Of a stretch of DNA of 64,000 bases, positions 12,448-22,007 are shown piece after piece (position 1 is the stretch's first letter; each line of letters opens with the position of its first letter). This DNA is from Siphonodentalium dalli (taxonomy: Eukaryota; Mollusca; Scaphopoda; Gadilida; Siphonodentaliidae). The position numbers and the translations under genes were made by a program. Location of the stretch: positions 110,711,195 through 110,775,194 of the forward strand of contig CP136065.1 of NCBI GenBank assembly GCA_032622095.1, given 5' to 3'. The notes under the pieces are model-generated. The model was not told where the DNA came from. It saw only the letters and a list, made by a program, of their open reading frames with translations, and made no database searches.

Positions 12448-12621
12448 GGAGCGACTTATCAGTGAGTATTTAGTAGAGAAAGGGATATTGTTATTTGCAC
12501 CGCTTTCGAGCCATATGCTGTACTAAATAGAGTTTTTTTTAAAGAACATGTTGTCGTCGTTGTAATCATATTGTGCATGATCCATGATACATATACCCAA
12601 TTACTGTACATATCATTTAAT

Positions 12622-12960
12622 AAATGACTGGAAGGTCGATTTGGAACATTGGATTTTGACCGACAGAGTAATCAAACCAAGTGTATGAATCCCTTTACGA
12701 ACTTTGGTTAATTACTCTGCCAGTCAAAACCAATGATCCCAATCGATCTTTCAGTCATTCCTTATCAGCATATACCGACACATTTTAATTGAACATTAAT
12801 AACATTAACAACTACAAAAACTGCCAAAACAATTGCTTGTAAAATATTGTTAAAATTCAAACACAGTCTCCCAATAGCAACATATTTGCTTGCAGCGAGT
12901 GCGTGTATACATGGCCGGCTTGAAGTGACGTGAGATGTTCCTGGCTTATTATGATGTGTG
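12622..12960. repeat. Hairpin-headed dispersed repeat, copy 1
   Basis: An inverted repeat of about 140 bp at 12622-12765 (AATGACTGGAAGGTCGAT, then TTGGATTTTGACC, returning as GGTCAAAACCAAT-like sequence and CAGTCATT) is followed by a shared tail (ACATTTTAATTGAACATTAATAA, then GCGTGTATACATGGCCGGC). The same order is seen at 47190-47460 and in several pieces at 49033-49650. No coding capacity. Confidence 0.7.
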
Positions 12961-13899
12961 GACTTCACTTATTGGTTAATGAACCTCGGAAACGTTCGTG
13001 CAAACCGTATGGCGAATTGCACTGATTCTTACAGGCGCAAACTGTTGAATATAGAGGGTGTGTTATTATATTAATTTAAGTAACAGTGACATATGTTATA
13101 ATTATAGCCTTACTTCATATGTGGCGGCGCTTAATTTGTTTAAAAAAAATATGTGGTCGTTGCCAACATGCATTGGTTTGAACAATGAACACACCTTTAA
13201 CAGTATTTACGTAGAAGATGAACGTATATATATTAAATGGGCTAATTTCAGTTTTGTTTCTTAGGGGAGAGCGCGAACGCAGCCCCCTTGACTCATAAAT
13301 TAAGCACCCGACTCGCAAATTTGGTGCGACCGCTGGGTTCAGCTTCACCGTTGTGCAATGGTTAGGCCTCTCCCAGGGAGAACGGCATACGTGAACACCG
13401 TACCTCCTGTGCAGGTAAGTATACTGGAGGAAATTTACCAGCGATGCCACCTAATTAATATCATCATCAAGCAAGGTGTGCTTTTATAATGATCAATATC
13501 AAAATTAAAGTTGGACTCATTAAAGGTTCAATCGGTAATGCTACACAAGCGTGTCCATTTCGATAGTTTCTATAGGTCTGCGCTAGTCAAGCAAACGTGA
13601 AATGGAAATTATTCATGATATGCCATGATATATCACGATATACCCGCAATATTGTTGTCATAAGGTTTTGCCGTCGACTGTATACGCACCGTGTACGTCG
13701 TCTTCGTCCATAGAACGTACATTGTACTTCCATTTTCTATAATCGATATAGCGCCAGTGCGAACAGCGCGGGGCAGAAATAACTGGCTCGAGTTCGTATA
13801 TCATGCCACAGTGTAATTCAGTTATATAAAGAAACGCACTGAACCCTTTGATAACCGAGTACGCGCTGGTGTTTGAGTACCACCCTAGTTAAATGGTCC

Positions 13900-14440
13900 T
13901 GCTAATTTTGTATATGATGGTGCAATTAAACATATTTTAAAGACATATTGTGGAATTATTTCAATGAATAAAACCAATCTGTTAGTATCCAATCATTATC
14001 CTCATTGGAAGAATGTGAGAATGAGCTACGATTGTCGAAAATTCCACCCACATGTACTGTACCATTTCATAGAGCACAACGGTTGAACTACGCACAAATG
14101 TAGATATTTACTAATTTATTTGGGATGCGTTATTTGACATATACATTACGGTAATGATTGCGCCAATAACAGGCACTGCGTGTAATTCGTTTATAGCATT
14201 GATGCTGTTTTCTGACTATTTGGATATATTTATCAAATTTGGGAAAATAACTTACTTTGGCCTGATTATTTGTTATTCCATGGGAAACACTTGATCGGAG
14301 TGTTTCACATCACTTTAATGGAATAGTTATATCACGAAGGGATCGCAGCACAAGTGATCGCACTTGCAGTTATTAATCTTCTCCCACAGTAATAGATAAA
14401 CTGTTAAGTATATACAAATATATTAATATTATTTTGCAAA
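13900..14440. repeat. Diverged dispersed repeat, pair with 58500-59000
   Basis: Phrases recur in the same order at 58.5-59.0 kb: TTTAAAGACATATT, TGAACTACGC followed by TAGATATTTAC, CGGAGTGTTTCACATCACTTTAA. Similarity is patchy, so the copies are old. No reading frame is preserved between them. Confidence 0.5.
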
Positions 14441-16415
14441 CATGGCATTTAGCCTAAACAAAAAAGATAAAGTAAATGTCTAATTAAATATATACATTTT
14501 TATGAGTTGCCGTTTTGTGAGATGTCATTTGGGAAAGAGTTTCATATATAGTTTCCAAAGCAACATTAACCGTGAATTCTATGATATTTGAAAATGACCA
14601 GCATAGTTACGTGAACATGTTCCATCTTTATGAAGCAGAGAATTTGTGAAATTGGAAAGTTGATTCTTCCCTTTCAATTGGTGTTCATTCAGTAAATATG
14701 ACTGTCTTATGCATGTGCAATGCAGTTATGTGTTTTATACACCCAGCATATACTTCGCGGTATTATTCATTCACTAACTTCTTCTATTACGCATTTGACA
14801 ATGATGGCATTTCTTTCTATTGATCAAGTGGATCACATTTACTTACCAGTTCGCTAAACAGAGTAAAGTATCGTGCTTTTATAATTTTCGGCGTTTTTGT
14901 TCTGCTTCAACTTTTCGTTTTGTCGCCATATTTGCCGCATGTTGGTCGTCATGTTCATTGTAAGCTGCATCCGGATTGGCTGAGAGTGTCTACACAAACA
15001 AACACACACAAACTCGAAGTGCGATTGGCTTAAGTTTGTGGAGGAAGCAAGTCATGCTCAGTCCAGGCTTTGAAAAGCCGATGTAACTCCCAGTAATAGT
15101 TCATTTGGTGGTATACCAATGCATTGGTATTACATACCTTAATAATTGGGTCCCAACTGAGTTATGCTTTGTGCCTCTTATTTTGAACTATTTATTCATA
15201 GAACAGGGAAATGTTCGAATTTGACTCGTTGTGATTCAAATTTATCAAACTCGTTTCATAAAATCTTATATACCAACATAACTTGTTGGAGATCCTCTAT
15301 ATATAAATAATTTATATAAAATTATATATGTATACGCATACATATACCTACTTGTTGACAAATAATGTTAAATTTACTCTATAAGATACCTGGAGTTCCA
15401 AAGTGGTGTTAGATCACGGCCAGAGATCGAAAACTTATTACAATACAACAGCAACAATATGCATATGACGTATACATGTATATCTGTATGTATTGCAGGG
15501 TGACAGCGGCTAGCCGGTAAATTTCAAAAGATACAATGACAAATGATATTATGATTTGAGTTCAGATTAGACCCGGTTTGCGGAAACCCATACCACATGC
15601 ATATGCGAACGGCACTGTCTATTTGCCACCGGTTGCCAATATAATTGCGTGTTAAATATCGCTTTGTGTCACCGGGTGGTCACAAAGTAACTATACCTAT
15701 ATTTGCGAATGTATGTTTGTGTTCATTAGAAATTACGGGAGACCATATATGTGGCCCCGAGTGGGTCTAACATGGGTAACTCTTTACTGCATGGTGCAGG
15801 TTAAATATTTCTATAATGGCGCTGTTGGTGTCAGGGACAGGTCAGGGCAGGGCCAGCAAAATCGATGGCAATTTTTGTGTCGCCGATTTCCAACAGCCTT
15901 ATATATAATCATCTCCATGATACGAGGAGTAGTATGTGCATGAACAAACTTGTATAGCCGATTTCCATTAAACGTATACATGTATAATCATCATCTCTAC
16001 GTGAACTAATTATAATGATGTACGTGGGCTTAAATGGAGCGCCGTAGGGCCAGGGAATGGGGAAAGGAGGGCACCAGAAACCGAGATAACATATTATATA
16101 TATAGCCAATTATTACAGACATTAGATATACCTGTATGTAACAGTGCGGGGCTGTCACGGAATGCCACCCACAGCCGAACATATCCCAATATTAACCCCA
16201 AACTTGCCAGATTCAGCCATATTACAATATTGTGCCCACAACAACAAGACTCCCAGCCCGGACACCCGTGTCGCCCTCGAACCGCTAATAAATCCACACG
16301 TATATGTAGCAGAACTACCGTCGAATTCATTCTCAAAGAAACAAAGGCAAATCGCCCACCGAAGCCTGGCAATTAACTCTGAAATAACGCCATCGCCGAA
16401 TATGTTTGACGCGCG
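14441..16415. other. No gene recognised
   Basis: AT-rich non-coding sequence with short open frames on both strands that show no family motifs. I see no clear repeat boundary. Confidence 0.4.
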
Positions 16416-17272
16416 AATAATTACACCCACTTCATTTTCTATAGTAAATTGCCGTTGAGTTTATCAAAGCTAATGTAATTATATCGGATAATTACATTAG
16501 GTCGAGATTTTATCAGTGCAACAAAAACGACCCAAAAGTACTTGCGCGCAATGATATTTGTAGTCCGTTGCATATTAACTAAGGACGCTATTTTATTCGC
16601 ACTCGCTTCGCAGTACACATTTTTTTTCACGAACGCTATGAAAGCCAATACAAGAATAATAAACATTCCCAAGCTGTTTACAGAGTGTAAATTTGGTCGA
16701 ATTTGCGACGTTTCGTTACGAAATGCATGACTAAACATACACAACTTTTTAGTTTTCGTTTTATAATTTATAATTTTACTTACATTTTCCCAACAGGCAC
16801 CACTTGTCATTTTGTAAGACCACAGGAGTGTGGAACTTGATTAATAATTGCATTAATTACCCTAATTACCATTTTTTTTGGCCATAATGGTGGGCCAAAA
16901 AAAATGCTAATTAGCATAATTAAGGCAGTTATTGATCAAGTTCCAAGCTCCTGTGGTAAGAGTATTAAATTTAGTGGTTATATATTCTGGGCACTACAAT
17001 TTATATTATAGGATGAAATTTTTAATTACTGTTTACAGATGTCCCCAAACATTGTACCAGTCCCGTGAGAAAACTGCAACATATTTTTCCCTTCGTCTCA
17101 GTGTAACGATATGTTACAAAGCGTTTCACGGTTTCTGAGATTCCACAGAGACTGGCCCTACAAACTGAAACTTACAAAGTTCGCAATTTATAGGTTTGTG
17201 ATTCGGCATATGCCTTTAGACTGTGTAATTACATTAGGAAACCGAGATTATTTCTTAAATGAAGCTAACAGT
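16416..17272. repeat. Unknown 0.86 kb repeat, copy A
   Basis: Nearly identical to copy B (18753-18810 plus 20054-20886). Differences I see are a few substitutions, short indels and a segment of about 40 bp present only in B near 20240-20280. It contains TAATGTAATTATATCGGAT near the left, a 139-bp internal inverted repeat, and ends in TTAGACTGTGTAATTACATT. No transposase, reverse transcriptase or RNA gene is recognisable. A shorter diverged piece of its right end is at 46929-47000. Confidence 0.85.
16819..16957. repeat. Internal 139-bp inverted repeat (also 20434-20571)
   Basis: ACCACAGGAG at the left returns as CTCCTGTGGT at the right, with AACTTGAT/ATCAAGTT, AATTAC-rich arms and GGCC blocks next to A/T runs around the centre. 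It could be an older MITE captured by the 0.86 kb repeat or a structural part of it. Confidence 0.8.
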
Positions 17273-17274
17273 TG

Positions 17275-17365
17275 GCAGCACCCGGAATCCCAAGCCGGAC
17301 CTTAGCCGGTCACACATCCATGGAATAACCGCGCCCGACGTTGCTTAACTTCGGTTATCACACAC
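17275..17365 (-). pseudogene. 5S rRNA-derived fragment
   Basis: Read on the minus strand the segment contains CCGAAGTTAAGCAACGTCGG, then a TGGATG..GTGACCG block and CCGGGTGCTG. These match, in order, the middle and 3' part of animal 5S rRNA, including the internal promoter region. It lacks the 5' third and has an extra ten or so bases after GTGACCG. It abuts the end of repeat copy A but is absent beside copy B. Probably a 5S pseudogene or the head of a 5S-derived SINE, not a working gene. Confidence 0.65.
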
Positions 17366-17372
17366 TCTCGAC

Positions 17373-18626
17373 CAGAGAAGTCATCGGCCTTCTATATTTA
17401 CAACGCGACCGCTATACACATGATTTCTGAGATCCACAGAGACCACTCGTTGATTGGTGTTACAAATAATGTAACGTCCCTGTGGGGAAAACCGCAGGAT
17501 ATTTCTTCTACTCGTCTCAGTGTACCGATAATGTTAAAAAGTGTTACAAAGGTTTACGTGTCTGCATTATATGGACACAAGCGATTTAATAATCACTTTA
17601 AATTTTACCAAATATATTAGTTTTTGAAAAATAAATCATCTTAAAATTCCTTAAAGGTACGGTTGGCCTTGGCGGTGGGTATCCTGTGAAAATATTTCCA
17701 CCCGTCAAAAACCACCACAAACAGAAAGAACATCAAAATTTAGACAGACTTTGTCCGTATACAAATAAGAAATATCGCATAAACAGTATGTTATTGTCAT
17801 ATATTTGACCATTGTTATGTAAACAAAAGCACAAAAAGTAACTTTTCTGGTGTTTGTTTATATTATGATGGTAAACATAAAGAGCGTTCTTTGTTGGTGA
17901 ATTCCTGATATGGAACTAATAAAGAGCGTTTATGCCATTTGTGTGTGATTAGCCAGTATCATTGTGCTGTCTTCTGTAACACAACCAGGCTCTTGCTTAG
18001 GTAAAATATAGTAGGTCTTTATGATAACATGCTGTTTACGCGATGGTCATGGTATATATGAACGAAACTGTTTGCGTTTTAATGTTTTTCTGTTTACGGC
18101 GATTGGAACAAATATGAATATTTTCGACTACTAAGGCCACACGTGCCTTTAAATGCCATGATGATTTAATTCTTCTGAAAACTTGTTTCTCGGTAAAATC
18201 ACAATGACACAAAATGACTGTGCGAAAAATCGAAAATTGAAAAGTATTTGGCTCACTGCCGATAGATAGGAGGATTACTGTAAGAAAATGCTCACTAAAC
18301 TTTTTGATTATCGCATGTTCATGATTCCCAGTTGACATGGAGACTAACTGTATATTTTCCTCTTCCAAAATTCTGCTAATAATGTTTAATTTTGATCAAA
18401 AGTTTAATAATGTTTTGTTTCGTCCTTGACATACGTTCGGGAAAAACCCACTCGATCTGCAGATCTGCAGATCGATCGATATTATTCGGACGGGAATGCA
18501 GCGAGTTGTTTTCGGCTCAAGTCTTGTCTGTTATTTGAGAACATATAGTTCCTTGTTTCAATCGTATTTTAAGGGCGAATATGTCTTTAAAATCAATATT
18601 TAACAATCGATGGCATAATTATAAGG
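17373..18626. other. No gene; diverged partial repeat near 17430-17560
   Basis: A stretch near 17430-17560 loosely resembles 17040-17180 (CTCGTCTCAGTGTAC, GTTACAAAG, TTTCTGAGATCCACAGAGA). The rest shows no gene or repeat boundary. Confidence 0.4.
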
Positions 18627-18748
18627 AATAATCTCGGTTTCCTAATGTAATTACACAGTCTAAAGGCATATGCCGAATCACAAACTAGGTTTGTGATTCG
18701 GCATATGCCTTTAGACTGTGTAATTACATTAGGAAACCGAGATTATTT
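18627..18748. repeat. Perfect palindrome built from the right end of the 0.86 kb repeat
   Basis: About 60 bp of the repeat's right end (TAATGTAATTACACAGTCTA, then GGCATATGCCGAATCACAAA) is present first inverted and then direct, with a 3-nt centre (TAG) at 18686-18688. I find no mismatch in the arms. The direct half runs straight into copy B, so a partial head-to-head copy sits next to a full copy. Confidence 0.9.
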
Positions 18749-18752
18749 CTTA

Positions 18753-20886
18753 AATAATTACACCCACTTCATTTTCTATAGTAAATTGCCGTTGAGTTTA
18801 TCAAAGCTAAGGCCAAAGCGAAAAATAGGCATGTTTCCACTCCCCCGCCCGCCCCACCTCAAAACCCCCCGACGAAACTCACTTTATTTATTTTCCAAAT
18901 CCCGAAAAATAAAATACGATGTATTTACTATTTCCACGTGAATTAATACTACACTATTTATATTGTTATATATAGACCTCTCACATAAACAAGCATACTA
19001 AAATTGTCTCCTTATTTGGATATTAAATCGACCCACTGACAATAAAATTCCGTGTTGTGACCGATATAGCAACAGATTGTAAACAAAAACAAACGCGCAC
19101 GTGGTTTTCAGACACACTGTAAAATGAAGCTCCATGGCGGCATTAGGGTGATGAGTTTATGACCGCATTATTAATGTACGTCAACTAACGATATGCCCAA
19201 ATATACCGGCAAAATAATGCTACACAATATTTACGCGAACGCAATCGCAAAGAATACATCTGTCCCAAAACTTCCAACGGTGTCTGAAAAGAACGGACTG
19301 TAACAACCGGATGATATAGGCCTACGGTAATTTACCGAACGGAAGCCGGAGTGTATATTTACCGGAAGATCTAAAACAAGAAAACAAGAGAGGACCTGAG
19401 ATGCAGCACCCCCATCGAGTTGGCGTTTTACGTAGCTGCATTGGGACCAGTGGACACCTGTTGCCATTGTGGTGGAGTGGGCGGAGAAATAAAGTTGTCA
19501 ATTAAAGGACAGTACCAAACTATTCTCCCCATACATGTATTTGGGGAGTGCACCAAATCAGGCCTGCATCCCATATGCCTGAGGCCTGCGTCCAGAAAAT
19601 ATTAAAAGAATCTCTTCGTGAAACAATTTTGTTTTATTTAAAAACTTCCAATTGCTGGGGATTCTACATATGTAAAATGACATATATTTATTAAAATCAT
19701 ATCATATGAATATATTAAGCAAAAACCCCCATGTGTACTAAATAAATTATGTGGAAAGTTATTCTACACTGTTGTAAATATTGAAACTAGTTGTTTTATT
19801 GAATATTAATGAACATATGTACAATTTGCACATGTAGATTAAATACAAGGCACTGAAATTCAGTACATACATTGTTAGCCTTCACAATAAGTTCATAAAT
19901 GACATAATTATTAGAAAGATAGCACAAATATGATATTTGAATTTCCCCGCGAAAAAATAAAGTGAAAAAAAAAATAAAGTGAAAAGCCACCCCCCCGCCC
20001 CTGTTTTTTTATGGATGGGAGTGGAAACACACCTATTATTCGCTTTGGCCTAATGTAATTATATCGGATAATTACATTAGGTCGAGATTTTATTAGTGCA
20101 ACATAAACGACCCAAAAGTACTTGCGCGCAATGATATTTGTAGTCCGTTGCATAGTAACTAAGGATGCTATTTTATTCGCACTCGCTTCGCAGTACACAT
20201 TTTTTTTCACGAACGCTATGAAAGCCAATAAAAGAATAATAAATAACTATCCAAATAAAGACAATGCCCCAATATAATAAACATTCCCAAGCTGTTCACA
20301 GAGTGTAAATTTGGTCGAATTTGCGACGTTTCGTTACGAAATGCATGACTAAACATACACAACTTTTTAGTTTTCGTTTCATTTATAATTTTATTTACAT
20401 TTTCCCAACAGGCACCACTTGTCATTTTGTAAGACCACAGGAGTGTGGAACTTGATTAATAATTGCATTAATTACCCTAATTACCATTTTTTTGGCCATA
20501 ATGGTGGGCCAAAAAAAATGCTAATTAGCATAATTAAGGCAGTTATTGATCAAGTTCCAAGCTCCTGTGGTAAGAGTATTAAATTTAGTGGTTATATATT
20601 CTGGGCACTACAATTTATATTATAGGATGAAATTTTTAATTACTGTTTACAGATGTCCCCAAACATTGTACCAGTCCCGTGAGAAAACTGCAACATATTT
20701 TTCCCTTCGTCTCAGTGTAACGATATGTTACAAAGCGTTTCACGGTTTCTGAGATTCCACAGAGACTGGCCCTACAAACTGAAACTTACCAAGTTCGCAA
20801 TTTATAGGTTTGTGATTCGGCATATGCCTTTAGACTGTGTAATTACATTAGGAAACCGAGATTATTTCTTAAATGAAGCTAACAGT
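18753..20886. repeat. 0.86 kb repeat, copy B, split by a PIF-like element
   Basis: 18753-18810 and 20054-20886 together match 16416-17272. The interruption is exactly the 18811-20050 element plus a duplicated TAA. Confidence 0.85.
18811..20050. mobile_element. PIF/Harbinger-like non-autonomous element, TAA duplication
   Basis: 1240 bp starting GGCCAAAGCGAAAAATAGG and ending CCTATTATTCGCTTTGGCC, a near-perfect inverted pair extending to TTTCCACTCCC. TAA flanks both sides (18808-18810, 20051-20053). Copy A of the host repeat shows the empty site AAAGCTAATGTAATT with a single TAA at 16471-16473. A 3-bp TAA duplication and GG-starting TIR fit PIF/Harbinger. No transposase frame is visible. Confidence 0.85.
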
Positions 20887-21056
20887 CCGGTGATGTTGTT
20901 TGCCACATGACGTTCCATTAAACGTATATATGGCGTCGCGGATAACTATGCTTTGATTAGTCAGAATTCATCTATTTCTGCTGGTGAAAAGCGCTTTCAA
21001 TGTGTATTATATATGTTCGGCCTAAGGGTGCATTTACGCTGCTACAGAACTGTACA

Positions 21057-21507
21057 GGTTACACTGGTGTAAATACTATAGCCAGCTCCCCCTGCGGTTG
21101 CGGGAGGAGTATAGAGTTTCACAGTTAAAACACTCTGGGCTGTGATTGGTTGCATGAATTAAATGTAAACTGTTGACAAAAATTCAAGGAATCATTCTCC
21201 CACAAACTTCATTTGCCAAGAGGCCCATTCATTAAAGGTGAAGTCTGTTGTGGCTGTTTAGAAATTTTAAGTGTGATTGAAAAAATGACAATATTTTTTT
21301 AGTGCGGAACTGACCCTAGTCATGAAAAAACGAAAATTTGAAGTGGATTCCCTGCTAGACGGTGTTGATTTTTTTATTGGGAAAGTTTCCACAGATGTCA
21401 AGCTCACATAATCCGAAGGCAGTTTGAACAGTTTCCATTTGACCTCTGATGCAGATCAACAAACGTTAACATTGAAGCCTATGGGAAATATTTACACCAG
21501 TGTAACC
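21057..21507. repeat. Left 451-bp end repeat of the composite transposon
   Basis: Ends are 19-bp perfect inverted repeats that hold a near-palindrome, TTACAC-TG-GTGTAA. The nuclease ATG is 81 bp to its right, so the repeat probably supplies that gene's promoter. On the minus strand it holds AATAAA at 21373-21378, a possible polyadenylation signal for the transposase transcript. Confidence 0.85.
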
Positions 21508-21588
21508 TAAAGGTATTTATCCAGTTCCTGATAGCATGTCCCAAATCCAATTTTTAAACACACATTTAAGTCATACAAGTCAATAAAC

Positions 21589-21987
21589 ATGGAGGAGAGT
21601 CAATTTTATGATTTTTACAATGCGAAATTATCCGAAAAATCGAGATTTGAGGGGTTGTTCGACTGTCGCGTTTGGACAGGTCGGACAAGAAAGGACGGTT
21701 ATGGATATTTATATGTCAAGTTCCCTTCGAGTTATAATTCTGAGCCCGGTCAGCCGAGAAAGGATTGGGGTGTTCACCGAATAGCATTCGTCATAAAACA
21801 CAGACTCGCGATGTCTCCACCCGCCTATTACCCTGGCAGCCTCGAACTTAGTCACATATGCCATAGGAAGACATGTGTAAATCCCGACCACATTGTTATG
21901 GAAAGCCATGAAAAAAATGTTGAACGACGCCATTGCGAGGGACAGAAATATTGCACTAGGGCACATAGACCCTTTTGTCTGATTTGA
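21589..21987 (+). CDS. I-PpoI-like His-Me finger (HNH-type) nuclease
   Basis: 132 residues, apparently complete and uninterrupted. It matches the zinc-binding-loop homing endonuclease family typified by I-PpoI. Visible parts: Cys26 (first zinc), WTG and GYGY at 29-40, VHRIAF at 62-67, catalytic His89 in LSHICH, zinc ligands Cys91, Cys96 and His101 in CVNPDH, the metal-binding Asn110 in KNVERR, and a second zinc site Cys116, Cys122, His126, Cys130. Predicted role is a small DNA-cutting enzyme, double-strand cleavage by family analogy. It starts 81 bp after the left end repeat and is tail-to-tail with the transposase. It may help mobility or be a passenger; the sequence cannot tell. Confidence 0.85.
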   Translation: MEESQFYDFYNAKLSEKSRFEGLFDCRVWTGRTRKDGYGYLYVKFPSSYNSEPGQPRKDWGVHRIAFVIKHRLAMSPPAYYPGSLELSHICHRKTCVNPDHIVMESHEKNVERRHCEGQKYCTRAHRPFCLI

Positions 21988-22007
21988 GTTAAAGAGAAAG
22001 GTACATT

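Noticed and set aside
13280-13400. tRNA-derived SINE head
   Set aside because: GGTTAGGCCTCTCCCAGGG hinted at A/B-box-like text, but the spacing and box consensus do not hold.
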